Source of the DNA: Muribaculaceae bacterium
GTDB lineage: Bacteria > Bacteroidota > Bacteroidia > Bacteroidales > Muribaculaceae
Assembly: GCA_016292745.1 (NCBI GenBank)
Contig: JAEDFO010000001.1
Location: 124,001 to 188,000, forward strand
Direction of reading: 5' to 3'
DNA: 64,000 nucleotides
The translations under genes and the position numbers were made by a program. The notes under the pieces are model-generated. The model did no database searches. It had not been told where the DNA came from and saw only the letters and a list, made by a program, of their open reading frames with translations. Positions 18,064 to 26,892 of the stretch are shown in pieces; positions within the stretch are counted from its first letter, which is position 1, and each line of letters begins with the position of its first letter.

Positions 18064-19296
18064 TTATTTTAGAATATCAAAATTTGCCTGCTCCAGTTTC
18101 GAAGCAGCATAGTCTTTGGTTAACACGAATTTCTTTGCTTTACCGCCAGGCATGCTATACATAGCGTCAATCATTATGGTCTCAACAATTGAACGGAGAC
18201 CACGGGCACCAAGTTTATACTCAATTGCTTTATCGACAATGAAATCTAGAGCATCATCGTCGATTGTCAGCTTTATGCCATCGATTTCGAAAAGCTTAAT
18301 ATACTGACGGACAATAGCATTTTTCGGCTCGGTGAGTATGCGCCGTAAAGCTGCACGGTCGAGTGGCTCAAGATTGGTAAGCACTGGCAGACGGCCAATG
18401 ATTTCGGGAATCAACCCGAACGATTTCAGATCTTGAGGTGCCACAAACCTGATGAGATTGTCGCGCTGATAGTTGCGTCGGGCGGCATCGTTACCATAAC
18501 CCACAACATGAGTATTAAGGCGCAATGCTATCTTACGCTCAATACCCTCGAAAGCGCCACCACAAATGAAAAGGATATTCTTGGTGTCGACAGCTATCAT
18601 GCGCTGCTCAGGATGTTTGCGTCCGCCATTCGGTGGCACATTCACTATTGAGCCTTCCAACAACTTGAGTAAACCTTGCTGAACGCCTTCGCCACTTACA
18701 TCGCGGGTTATCGATGGATTGTCGCTTTTGCGTGCTATCTTATCGATTTCATCTATGAAAACGATACCACGTTCAGCTTGGGCCACATCATAGTCACATG
18801 CCTGAAGCAAACGCGTTAGAAGGCTTTCGATATCCTCGCCTACATAACCCGCCTCGGTGAGTACAGTGGCGTCAACTATAGCAAATGGCACCTTGAGCAG
18901 GCGGGCAATGGTTTTTGCAAGAAGGGTCTTGCCTGTACCGGTAGGGCCAACCATAATGATGTTTGACTTTTCAACCTCTACATCATCGTCCTTTCCTTGA
19001 GCCAAACGTTTATAATGATTATAAACCGCTACAGAAAGATACTTTTTAGCTTCATCCTGACCAATAACATACTGGTCGAGATAGTCTTTAATTTCCCTTG
19101 GAGTAGGCATCGACTTTAAATCGATGTCGGAGTTGTCGTTGTGATGCAGTTTCTGCAGATATTCCTTAGCCAGCTGAGCTGCATGCTCAGCACAGTCGTT
19201 ACAAATGTTGGCGGTATATCCAGGCATCATTAGTTCCACTTCCGACTCATGCCGGCCGCAGAAACTACACACCAATTCATTTTGCTTTTTAGCCAT
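18064..19296 (-). CDS. clpX: ATP-dependent Clp protease ATP-binding subunit ClpX
   Basis: This 410-residue AAA+ unfoldase delivers substrates to ClpP. The N-terminal zinc-binding domain has Cys10, Cys13, Cys32 and Cys35. Walker A is GPTGTGKT near residue 118, the pore loop is GYVGEDIE, Walker B is IVFIDEIDK, and sensor motifs follow. Its ATG lies 11 bases after clpP on the same strand, so the two form an operon. Confidence 0.98.
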   Translation of the reverse strand: MAKKQNELVCSFCGRHESEVELMMPGYTANICNDCAEHAAQLAKEYLQKLHHNDNSDIDLKSMPTPREIKDYLDQYVIGQDEAKKYLSVAVYNHYKRLAQGKDDDVEVEKSNIIMVGPTGTGKTLLAKTIARLLKVPFAIVDATVLTEAGYVGEDIESLLTRLLQACDYDVAQAERGIVFIDEIDKIARKSDNPSITRDVSGEGVQQGLLKLLEGSIVNVPPNGGRKHPEQRMIAVDTKNILFICGGAFEGIERKIALRLNTHVVGYGNDAARRNYQRDNLIRFVAPQDLKSFGLIPEIIGRLPVLTNLEPLDRAALRRILTEPKNAIVRQYIKLFEIDGIKLTIDDDALDFIVDKAIEYKLGARGLRSIVETIMIDAMYSMPGGKAKKFVLTKDYAASKLEQANFDILK

Positions 19297-19307
19297 TATC
19301 TAAATGA

Positions 19308-19985
19308 TTATTTCTTGGAATTAATGAGAACTTCGTCGATCATACCATATTCTTTGGCTTCAGAAGCTATCATCCAGTAATCGCGGTCGCTGTCGCGCTC
19401 TACCTTTTCGAAAGGTACCCCTGAATGGTTAGATATAATCGTATAGAGTTCATCCTTAATTTTCTTTATTTCACGAGCAGTAATCTCAATATCAGAAGCC
19501 TGTCCCTGAACACCGCCAAGTGGTTGATGAATCATCACTCGTGAGTGACGAAGGCCAAATCGTTTGCCGCGCTCACCAGCTACGAGCAGAACAGCGGCCA
19601 TGGAAGCTGCCATGCCAGTGCAAATTGTCGACACCTCGCTCGAAATATACTGCATAGTGTCGTAAATACCCAAACCAGCATAAACCGAGCCACCAGGGGA
19701 GTTGATATAGATAGAAATATCCTTACCTGGGTCGCTCGAGTCGAGATAAAGCAGCTGGGCTTGAATTACGTTGGCTGCATAATCGTCGATCTGTGTGCCA
19801 AGGAATATAATACGGTCCATCATCAGACGTGAGAACACATCCATCTGCGCCATATTGAGTTTACGCTCCTCTATAATAGTTGGAGAAACATAATAGTTAT
19901 CGCTAATCTGTGACACATACTGGTCGAGAGCAAGGCCATTAAGTCCCAGATGCTTGACTGCATATTTTCTGAAGTCTTTATCCAT
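19308..19985 (-). CDS. clpP: ATP-dependent Clp protease proteolytic subunit ClpP
   Basis: The product of about 225 residues is a serine peptidase that assembles into tetradecamers. The catalytic Ser is in GMAASMAAVLL, the His in RVMIHQPLGG and the Asp in the DRDYWM region. INSPGGSVYAGLGIYD forms the substrate-binding strand. ATG 19985 is chosen over a TTG at 19994, giving MDKDFRKYAVKHLG as in relatives. It heads the clpP-clpX operon behind a leader of about 145 bases. Confidence 0.97.
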   Translation of the reverse strand: MDKDFRKYAVKHLGLNGLALDQYVSQISDNYYVSPTIIEERKLNMAQMDVFSRLMMDRIIFLGTQIDDYAANVIQAQLLYLDSSDPGKDISIYINSPGGSVYAGLGIYDTMQYISSEVSTICTGMAASMAAVLLVAGERGKRFGLRHSRVMIHQPLGGVQGQASDIEITAREIKKIKDELYTIISNHSGVPFEKVERDSDRDYWMIASEAKEYGMIDEVLINSKK

Positions 19986-20136
19986 ATAAATCAATATTGT
20001 AAGTGTATTGTTTAGCTATTGGTTGTGCAAATATATAACAAATAAGTAAGTGATTAATGCGAAAAACGCCAATTGCTTAATTATTACCTATACAGTCCCC
20101 GTGTCAGTACGTGCCGGGACAAATGCAAATGCCTGA

Positions 20137-20167
20137 CAAAGATAAACACGAAAATGTATTTAGCAAA
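20137..20167 (-). promoter_or_regulatory. Promoter of clpP-clpX
   Basis: TTTG (20167-20164), 19 bases, then TATCTTTG (20144-20137) on the minus strand is a full match to the Bacteroidetes consensus. A second -7-like TATATTTG lies nearer the gene at 20035-20028 but lacks a -33 partner. The leader between this promoter and clpP contains a GTCCC/GGGAC hairpin (20095-20120). Confidence 0.65.
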
Positions 20168-20198
20168 ATTTTATTCAATATCCCTTACCATAACAATA

Positions 20199-20227
20199 CA
20201 GCCCACGTCGTAATATGGCGTAGGCTG
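20199..20227 (-). terminator. Hairpin terminator after tig
   Basis: Read on the minus strand, CAGCCTACG pairs with CGTGGGCTG (9 pairs including one G-T) around an 11-base loop, 22 bases past the tig stop. The following sequence is T-rich but broken (TATTGTTATG), so termination may be partial. Confidence 0.6.
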
Positions 20228-20249
20228 CATTATATTAATTTGGAATTAA

Positions 20250-21605
20250 TTATTTTTCAGCAAAAAGAGCTTCGAATTCCTTAGTAGTAACTTCTTTGTT
20301 GTCAAGATTTACAGCATTCTTTATTGCATCAAAAACTTTAGTCTCTACAGTACGTTCAACGAGGTTGCGACGATAATCTTCATTGTTCATCATATCGTTG
20401 GCATATCTTTCGAGAGCATCCTGTGGAACATTAGTAAGTCCATATTGAGCAAACTGCTGTGCTGCAAGAACCTTGGCTGCTTCCTTAAGGTCGGCTTCGT
20501 CAACCTTAACATCGAGCTGCTTAGCCACTTGTTCCTTTACAAGCTGCCATTTCAGACCAGGAACCATCTTTTCAAACTCTTCATCCACATTATCAGCTGT
20601 AAACTTGCTGTCTTCCTTACGAACCAGCCACTTCTTCAAGAATTCAACAGGGAGTTGAATATCGCCGGCCTGTTCTGTAAGAACTTTCTCGGCATCAACA
20701 GAGAAACGATAATTGCTGTCGTTTACCAACTGGCTTGAAATCATCTTCTTAAGGTTATCGAGATACTCCTCTTCGCTTGTAACCTTATCCTTGCCAAATA
20801 CAGCATCGTAAAGTTCCTGTCCGTGTTCAGCATTCTTGAGAACGATGATTTCCTCGATTACCATTTCAAAGTCGCTCTTTACGTCAGCTTTATCCTTGTC
20901 GACGTTAAGCATAGAAGCCATTTCAGCTATATTGCCATCGCAAGTCGCCGATGGATTGAATACTACGTGGTCACCAACCTTCTTGCCCATAAACAATGCT
21001 TTCTGGTCTTCGGTGCGGAAATATTCAGGCGAAACAATTGTCTTCTCAACTTTTACGCCATCTTCTTTCACGCTGCCATCTTCGTTAAGTTCCTGCATTG
21101 AACCTTTCACGAGAGCCTTGGCATCAACTTCATCGCCAGGCACCTGCTTGCCAAAACGTTCTGCAAACTGAGCATCCTGACGAGCAACCATTTCATCGTC
21201 TACAGTTATATTATAATATGGTATATTTACCGACTTGTCAACTGTTACATTTATTTCAGGAGACAGACCAAGTTCGAAAACAAACTTGAAATCCTTATCG
21301 GCATCAAAATTGATTTCGTTAGAGTTGGCAATCAAAGGCTCGCCGAGTATTGCGACCTTATTATCTTCAATATAACCTACAAGAGCATCGTAAACATCCT
21401 TGTTTACTACTTCAACAAGCACATTCTTGCCAAAAAGTTTCTTGAGCATAGCGGTAGGAACATGACCGGGACGGAAACCTTTGATTGGGTGAGTCTGTCC
21501 GATTTTCTTAAGTTCCTGAGTCACTTTGCCTTGATAATCGCTTTCTTCAATCGATACAGTTAGAGTTGCATTAACATTGTCGATTTTGTCAAATGTTACA
21601 TTCAT
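20250..21605 (-). CDS. tig: Trigger factor, ribosome-associated chaperone
   Basis: This 451-residue protein has the ribosome-docking signature GFRPGHVPTAMLKKLFG near residues 43-59. A poorly conserved FKBP-like middle domain (about 150-240) and the helical C-terminal arms follow. Trigger factor binds nascent chains at the ribosome exit tunnel. The FKBP part looks divergent, as in other Bacteroidota, so prolyl isomerase activity is doubtful. Tig upstream of clpP-clpX is a widespread arrangement, but here clpP has its own promoter. Confidence 0.95.
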   Translation of the reverse strand: MNVTFDKIDNVNATLTVSIEESDYQGKVTQELKKIGQTHPIKGFRPGHVPTAMLKKLFGKNVLVEVVNKDVYDALVGYIEDNKVAILGEPLIANSNEINFDADKDFKFVFELGLSPEINVTVDKSVNIPYYNITVDDEMVARQDAQFAERFGKQVPGDEVDAKALVKGSMQELNEDGSVKEDGVKVEKTIVSPEYFRTEDQKALFMGKKVGDHVVFNPSATCDGNIAEMASMLNVDKDKADVKSDFEMVIEEIIVLKNAEHGQELYDAVFGKDKVTSEEEYLDNLKKMISSQLVNDSNYRFSVDAEKVLTEQAGDIQLPVEFLKKWLVRKEDSKFTADNVDEEFEKMVPGLKWQLVKEQVAKQLDVKVDEADLKEAAKVLAAQQFAQYGLTNVPQDALERYANDMMNNEDYRRNLVERTVETKVFDAIKNAVNLDNKEVTTKEFEALFAEK

Positions 21606-21670
21606 CGTGTAAAATATATGATTTTGTTAATTTACTTAATGATTCGTGCGGCTTCGCACATTTCGAAATG

Positions 21671-21702
21671 CAAAATTACATTTTATAATGTCGATACACA
21701 AA
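21671..21702 (-). promoter_or_regulatory. Promoter of tig
   Basis: TTTG (21702-21699), 20 bases, TAATTTTG (21678-21671) on the minus strand is a near-perfect Bacteroidetes promoter. It gives a leader of about 58 bases before ATG 21605. Confidence 0.7.
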
Positions 21703-21751
21703 TTTCATGCCATTTTTTTTGTCATGTCTATAATTGTAGGCAAAAATTCGT

Positions 21752-21759
21752 TAAGTTTG
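21752..21759 (+). promoter_or_regulatory. -7 box of the Ig-like lipoprotein gene
   Basis: TAAGTTTG matches the -7 consensus and predicts a transcript start near 21766. This excludes the long upstream extension of the reading frame and supports the start at 21778 or 21772. Confidence 0.5.
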
Positions 21760-21777
21760 CATTATAAACAAATGCAT

Positions 21778-23019
21778 ATGCGTAAAATAATATATTACAT
21801 ATCCTTTCTGCCTATATTTCTATCATTTGTTTCTTGCGGAAAGTTCGAAGTGCTGTATTTCGACATCAGCACCAAGTCGGCAGTAATGCATGTAAGCGAA
21901 ACGCTTCAGATAAAGGCCGCCATATCATATTCTGGAGATGGCGACACGGAAATGTATTGGAGCAGTTCTGCCCCCGAAATTGCTGCTGTTGATTCAATGG
22001 GTGTAGTATCAGCATTACGAAACGGCACCGCAACAATAACACTAGAGTGTGCTGGTCAGACTGCCACGTGTGAGATAACAGTAGAGCCTCAGACATTCAT
22101 ACTTTATGCCATTGGGAGTGGCAGTTCCGGTGGTTTCTCGCTTTCCTGCAACGACGAAATCATCGCCAGTTCTTCAACCAAATCAACACCTCATAGATTA
22201 CACATTGAGAAATCCGACAATTATATTGCCGGCACATATATTAAGGAGGTAACAACCCCGGGAGATGAAGAACACGAACCTACAGTTACAACTACACTTC
22301 ACGCCACATATTGGAAAAACGGTTCGATGAAACAACTCGATGAGAGCGAACTCAATTCCGAGGCGTTTGCCATTACCGTGATGAACGACACAACTTATTC
22401 AGCTGGCTACATAACTGATGGAACATCATCAAAAGGAGTGATATGGAAAGCCGCTGAAGCTATTGAATTACCGCAATTTTCAGAAATCACCGACATCAAA
22501 GCCTCAGACAACATAATTCTTGCCTGCGGCAACAAGGATGAAAAAGCATTGATTTACAATAATGGAATTATCACCGAACTTGAAGGCGACAATTGTCATG
22601 CGTCACAACTTGTTATAATCGATGACGACGTTTACATTGCAGGATACACAGTACTGAATACCAAAAAGAAAGCCACCATATGGAAAGGCACAGCGGTGTC
22701 ATTCATATCAGAGAGCGAATCGGAGTTCACTGCAATAGCTGAATTTGAATGTTCACCTATTGCTTGCGGAAACTCAATTGGAGATAACGCATCAAACATT
22801 TTCATATACAGCAACGGCACAATCAACGAATTAACTAATTATTCATCAAAACTATTTGCTACAGGCATTGGCTCAATCAGCAACTGTGCGGCTGCTTGTG
22901 GATACGAAATAATCGACGACGGCAATTCCACCTTATTCAATCCTTTCATTTATATCAATGGAACATTCAGCCCGCTAAACATCATGGATGCCATGCCAAT
23001 TGATATGTTTACACGCTAA
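21778..23019 (+). CDS. Surface lipoprotein with Ig-like (BIG2) domain and propeller-like repeats
   Basis: From ATG 21778 (ATG 21772 adds two residues; the open frame back to 21646 is untranslated leader) the product is 413 residues. It starts with a lipoprotein signal ending FLSFVSCG (acyl Cys20). Residues about 30-105 form a BIG2-type Ig domain (LQIKAAISYSG, MYWSSSAPEIAAVDSMGVVSA, GTATITLECAGQTATCEITV). The rest is built from about six repeats carrying a W/Y-K-x-G signature, such as TYWKNG, VIWKAAE, IYNNGII, TIWKGT, IYSNGT and IYINGT, spaced about 40-55 residues, suggesting a beta-propeller. No function is recognised; the domain pattern suggests a surface-exposed binding protein. Confidence 0.8.
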   Translation: MRKIIYYISFLPIFLSFVSCGKFEVLYFDISTKSAVMHVSETLQIKAAISYSGDGDTEMYWSSSAPEIAAVDSMGVVSALRNGTATITLECAGQTATCEITVEPQTFILYAIGSGSSGGFSLSCNDEIIASSSTKSTPHRLHIEKSDNYIAGTYIKEVTTPGDEEHEPTVTTTLHATYWKNGSMKQLDESELNSEAFAITVMNDTTYSAGYITDGTSSKGVIWKAAEAIELPQFSEITDIKASDNIILACGNKDEKALIYNNGIITELEGDNCHASQLVIIDDDVYIAGYTVLNTKKKATIWKGTAVSFISESESEFTAIAEFECSPIACGNSIGDNASNIFIYSNGTINELTNYSSKLFATGIGSISNCAAACGYEIIDDGNSTLFNPFIYINGTFSPLNIMDAMPIDMFTR

Positions 23020-23020
23020 T

Positions 23021-23059
23021 AAAAAAGCTGTCCGAATCCTGTTTCAAGGACCGGACAGC
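23021..23059 (-). terminator. Terminator between pyrD and the lipoprotein gene
   Basis: GCTGTCCG (23027-23034) pairs with CGGACAGC (23052-23059), with extra TCCT/AGGA pairing inside. On the minus strand it is followed by six T, so it is oriented for pyrD. It may also slow polymerase coming from the convergent lipoprotein gene. Confidence 0.8.
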
Positions 23060-23078
23060 AATTATTAAAAAATGAATA

Positions 23079-23990
23079 TCAACGCTCCATCGCACCAATC
23101 AAATCGTTCACATCGTTGATGCCATGACGTTTCATATAATCTGCAATGTAGTCAACCACCTTTACTGTTATGGATGGGTCAATGAAATTTGCAGTACCAA
23201 GCTGAACGGCAGTAGCACCTGCAAGAATGAATTCAATTGCATCGCGCCCATTCATAATTCCCCCCAAGCCAATAACGGGAATTTTCACCGCATTTGCAAC
23301 CTGCCACACCATTCTGACAGCAATAGGACGGATACAAGCGCCAGACAGCCCACCAGTGATAGTTGACAAATACGGCTTCCGTGTCTCGGTGTTGATGGCC
23401 ATACCAAGGAAAGTATTTGTAAGTGAAACTGAATCAGCACCTTCAGCCTCAACAGCCAAAGCGATATCGGCAATTGAGGTCACATTTGGCGAAAGTTTCA
23501 CTATCATCGTCTTATTATAGGCTTTGCGACATGCCTTCACAACCGATGCTGCTCCCGAACATGTAGTTCCGAATGCCATACCACCCTGCTTTACATTGGG
23601 GCACGAAATATTGAGTTCAATTGCCGGAATACGCTCGAGGTCGTTGAGTTTTTCGCACACCTTTACATAATCGTCGACACTGGCTCCCGATACATTTACC
23701 ACAATATTTGTGTCGTAATCCTTTATTTCGGGATATATATGCTCAATGAAATAATCTATACCTTTGTTTTGAAGGCCTACTGCGTTAAGCATACCAGAAG
23801 GCGTTTCCACCATACGTGGATACGGATTGCCTTCGCGATGATTCAACGTAGTTCCTTTAATGATGAATCCACCCAGACGGTTCAAATCGATGAAATCAGC
23901 AAACTCACTGCCATAGCCAAAAGTGCCTGAGGCTGTCATCACTGGGTTCTTAAGACACATCTGCCCTATTTTAACACTATAATTTACCAT
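23079..23990 (-). CDS. pyrD: Dihydroorotate dehydrogenase class 1B, catalytic subunit
   Basis: This 303-residue FMN enzyme oxidises dihydroorotate to orotate in pyrimidine synthesis. The catalytic Cys of class 1 is in FGTTCSGAAS, the NISCPNVK motif is present, and the FMN phosphate site is GLGGIMNGRDA. Class 1B is decided by the neighbouring pyrK: the pair uses NAD+ as acceptor through the PyrK iron-sulphur/FAD subunit. The start overlaps the pyrK stop by 7 bases, so translation is coupled. Confidence 0.97.
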   Translation of the reverse strand: MVNYSVKIGQMCLKNPVMTASGTFGYGSEFADFIDLNRLGGFIIKGTTLNHREGNPYPRMVETPSGMLNAVGLQNKGIDYFIEHIYPEIKDYDTNIVVNVSGASVDDYVKVCEKLNDLERIPAIELNISCPNVKQGGMAFGTTCSGAASVVKACRKAYNKTMIVKLSPNVTSIADIALAVEAEGADSVSLTNTFLGMAINTETRKPYLSTITGGLSGACIRPIAVRMVWQVANAVKIPVIGLGGIMNGRDAIEFILAGATAVQLGTANFIDPSITVKVVDYIADYMKRHGINDVNDLIGAMER

Positions 23991-24757
23991 TTCAATCTAT
24001 TTATATTAAACACCGGACCATCTTTACATACACACACATTCCCTTTATCAGCTGTATCCTCCACACAACACAGACAGGCTCCTAAGCCGCAAGCCATTAC
24101 ATTTTCGAGACTTACTTCGCAAGTGATGCCTCTATCACGTGCAATTGCTGCCACACCTTTCATCATAGGAAGGGGGCCACAACATGATATATGGGATATT
24201 TCCGACGATTCAAGAATTGAATTCTTTGTTATCAAGCCTTTCTCTCCCATCGAGCCGTCATCGGTCGAAACATACACTTTAGCAACTTTTCGGAACTCGT
24301 CGAGCAGCAACAAATCATTTTTGGTTTTTGCTGCAAGCAAAAAAGCTATATTAAATCCTTCCGCTCTAAGAAATTTGCCAAAATAAAGCAATGGCGCAAC
24401 ACCTACACCACCGCCAACGAGCAAAGTCAAACGCTCCTTGTCAGTAGGGCGGGAATAGCCATTGCCCAACGGCAACATAAGGTTGACAACAGAGTTCACC
24501 GGCAGATTGATTAAATGGCGTGTACCCTCACCAGCATTTCTAATCAAAAGCCACAACAATCCGCCATCAACATTACACACCGATATCGGCCGACGCAAGA
24601 AAGTTGACTTAGAATCAGGCACTTCAATTTCAACGAACTGGCCACCATCAAGCTGCGGCATTGTGCCATAAACAACACATAACTTCAGAAGCCCATAATT
24701 GCTGTTGATGCGCACATTCTCAACAACACGGAAATCCAACAGACATTTTTTCATCAT
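23984..24757 (-). CDS. pyrK: Dihydroorotate dehydrogenase electron transfer subunit
   Basis: This 257-residue ferredoxin-reductase-like protein carries FAD-binding FLRRPISVCN, a pyridine-nucleotide-binding VGGGVGVAPL, and a C-terminal [2Fe-2S] cluster with Cys spacing CGLGACLCC followed by a later Cys (VCVCKDG). It passes electrons from PyrD to NAD+. Two ATGs occur in tandem at 24757 and 24754. It is the first gene of pyrK-pyrD and diverges from prfA across a 126-base gap. Confidence 0.96.
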   Translation of the reverse strand: MMKKCLLDFRVVENVRINSNYGLLKLCVVYGTMPQLDGGQFVEIEVPDSKSTFLRRPISVCNVDGGLLWLLIRNAGEGTRHLINLPVNSVVNLMLPLGNGYSRPTDKERLTLLVGGGVGVAPLLYFGKFLRAEGFNIAFLLAAKTKNDLLLLDEFRKVAKVYVSTDDGSMGEKGLITKNSILESSEISHISCCGPLPMMKGVAAIARDRGITCEVSLENVMACGLGACLCCVEDTADKGNVCVCKDGPVFNINRLKW

Positions 24758-24846
24758 ATTGCGTTCTGATTATTCGAAAGAAAGTAATATTAAGAAATTC
24801 TACTATCACAATGGCGTTTTAGACATGTGATAATCCAATTTTTTTG

Positions 24847-24854
24847 TAAATTTG
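24847..24854 (+). promoter_or_regulatory. -7 box of prfA-pyrF
   Basis: TAAATTTG matches the -7 consensus, with a start site near 24861. This lies inside a longer open frame that begins at 24827 and so supports initiation at ATG 24884. Confidence 0.55.
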
Positions 24855-24883
24855 CAAAAACTTATTCGACTATACAAATTTTT

Positions 24884-25993
24884 ATGTCCGATTCAGAACT
24901 ACTACACCGATTAGAAGGTATCGATGCCAGATTTCAAGAAGTATCAACACTAATTACCGACCCCGACGTAATAGCCGACATGAAGCGCTACGTCAAGCTC
25001 AGCAAGGAATACAAGGACTTGGAAAGGCTTGTTGCAACCACAAACCGATACCGTAAAATGCTCAAGGATATCGACGATGCCAAAGAAGTGCTCGAGACTG
25101 AATCTGACGAAGAACTACGCGAACTTGCAAAAGAAGATATTGAGGCCAATACATCAAAATTGGCGGAAACTGAAGAGGAAATCAAATTGTTGCTTATTCC
25201 TGAAGATCCCGAAGACGACAGAAATGCCGTTGTCGAAATACGCGGAGGCACAGGAGGTGATGAAGCTGCAATATTTGCCGGCGACCTTTTCAGAATGTAC
25301 ACCAAATATTGCGAGATGAAAGGATGGCACACTGAAGTGTCGAGTTTCAGCGAAGGAGCTTCAGGCGGTTACAAGGAAATAATATTCACTGTAACAGGTG
25401 AAAAAGTTTACGGCACTCTTAAATACGAATCGGGGGTGCATCGAGTGCAGCGCGTTCCGGCTACTGAGACCCAGGGACGAGTGCACACTTCAGCCGCATC
25501 GGTAGCAGTTTTGCCAGAAGCAGAACCTTTCGATGTGGAAATCAATGAAGGTGAAATTAAATGGGATACTTTCCGTAGCGGCGGTGCCGGTGGACAGAAC
25601 GTAAACAAGGTTGAGTCGGGTGTCCGCTTGCGTTATATGTGGAAAAACCCTAACACTGGTGTCACCGAAGAGATACTTATTGAGTGTACCGAAACCCGCG
25701 ACCAGCCAAAGAACAAGGAACGCGCACTGTCGCGACTTAGAACATTCATCTACGACAAAGAACACCAGAAGTATATCGATGATATAGCATCGAGAAGAAA
25801 AACCATGGTATCGACTGGCGACCGCTCGGCTAAAATCCGCACTTACAACTATCCACAGGGCCGAATCACCGATCACCGCATCAATTATACTATTTACAAC
25901 CTGTCAGCATTCATGGATGGTGACATACAAGACTGTATCGACCATCTGATTGTTGCCGAAAATGCCGAAAAACTTAAAGAAAGCGAATTATAA
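24884..25993 (+). CDS. prfA: Peptide chain release factor 1
   Basis: The 369-residue product reads UAA and UAG stop codons. The PxT codon-recognition motif is in RVPATETQGRVHTSA, and the GGQ peptidyl hydrolysis motif is in SGGAGGQNVNKVESG. PAT rather than SPF identifies RF1, not RF2. The start MSDSELLHRLEG is chosen because the upstream extension overlaps the promoter. pyrF follows after a single base. Confidence 0.97.
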   Translation: MSDSELLHRLEGIDARFQEVSTLITDPDVIADMKRYVKLSKEYKDLERLVATTNRYRKMLKDIDDAKEVLETESDEELRELAKEDIEANTSKLAETEEEIKLLLIPEDPEDDRNAVVEIRGGTGGDEAAIFAGDLFRMYTKYCEMKGWHTEVSSFSEGASGGYKEIIFTVTGEKVYGTLKYESGVHRVQRVPATETQGRVHTSAASVAVLPEAEPFDVEINEGEIKWDTFRSGGAGGQNVNKVESGVRLRYMWKNPNTGVTEEILIECTETRDQPKNKERALSRLRTFIYDKEHQKYIDDIASRRKTMVSTGDRSAKIRTYNYPQGRITDHRINYTIYNLSAFMDGDIQDCIDHLIVAENAEKLKESEL

Positions 25994-25994
25994 T

Positions 25995-26816
25995 ATGGAC
26001 AAGAAATCATTGGTAAGCCAAATCAAGGCCAAACGTTCATTTTTGTGTGTCGGGCTCGACCCCGACTGCAGCAAGATGCCCGAATCGCTCAAAGGCAACC
26101 TGCTTGAATTCAACAAACGGATAATCGATGCCACAGCACAATATGCAGTGGCATTCAAGCCCAATTTGGCATTCTACGAATGTCTGGGCGTTGGAGGATA
26201 CAAGGCATTCGAGGATACTGTTAAATACATCAAGGAAAAATATCCCGAAATTTTCATAATTGCCGACGCCAAGCGTGGCGATATAGGCAACACATCGAAA
26301 ATGTATGCCAAAAGTTTCTTTGAGACACTCGATATCGATGCTGTTACCGTAGCTCCATACATGGGCGAAGACAGCGTCACTCCATTCCTTTCATATGAAG
26401 GCAAATGGGTAGTCCTCCTTTGCCTCACATCAAACAAAGGCTCGCACGACTTCCAGTTGACAACCGACCCTGAAGGCACACGTCTGTTCGAGAAAGTGCT
26501 TATTCGCTCGAAGCTGTGGGGCAATGAGGACAACATGATGTACGTCGTAGGTGCTACCCAAGGTAAATTGTTTGAGGACATCCGTAAAATCGCACCCGAC
26601 AACTTCCTGCTGGTTCCCGGAGTAGGCGCACAAGGTGGAAGCCTTGAAGAGGTGGCAAAATATGGTATGAACTCTGATTGCGGATTGCTCGTAAATTCAT
26701 CGCGAGGAATTATCCATGCATCGAATGCCGACGATTTCGATACAGTTGCAGCAACTAAAGCCAAAGAACTGCAACTTCAAATGGAAAAACTTCTTATTGA
26801 GCATAATATTCTTTAA
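25995..26816 (+). CDS. pyrF: Orotidine 5'-phosphate decarboxylase (type 2)
   Basis: This 273-residue protein decarboxylates OMP to UMP. The N-terminal FLCVGLDPD and the catalytic DAKRGDIGNTS block are present, and the length fits the longer type 2 family. ATG 25995 comes 1 base after the prfA stop (TAATATG), so it is translationally coupled to release factor 1. Together with pyrK-pyrD just upstream, two steps of pyrimidine synthesis flank prfA. Confidence 0.97.
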   Translation: MDKKSLVSQIKAKRSFLCVGLDPDCSKMPESLKGNLLEFNKRIIDATAQYAVAFKPNLAFYECLGVGGYKAFEDTVKYIKEKYPEIFIIADAKRGDIGNTSKMYAKSFFETLDIDAVTVAPYMGEDSVTPFLSYEGKWVVLLCLTSNKGSHDFQLTTDPEGTRLFEKVLIRSKLWGNEDNMMYVVGATQGKLFEDIRKIAPDNFLLVPGVGAQGGSLEEVAKYGMNSDCGLLVNSSRGIIHASNADDFDTVAATKAKELQLQMEKLLIEHNIL

Positions 26817-26818
26817 TA

Positions 26819-26849
26819 TTTGTGATTGAAGAACTTTTTTATAAATTTG
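26819..26849 (+). promoter_or_regulatory. Promoter of pgk
   Basis: TTTG (26819-26822), 19 bases, TAAATTTG (26842-26849): a complete Bacteroidetes promoter with a leader of about 35 bases. It begins 2 bases after the pyrF stop. Confidence 0.75.
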
Positions 26850-26892
26850 TAGTCAAAACAGAATTATTATCAACTCTTTAAATAACAATAAC

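Noticed and set aside
20101..20137. TGTCAG/CTGACA pairing before clpP
   Set aside because: On the minus strand the TGTCAG half overlaps the -7 box and would not be transcribed, so it cannot form an RNA switch from this promoter.
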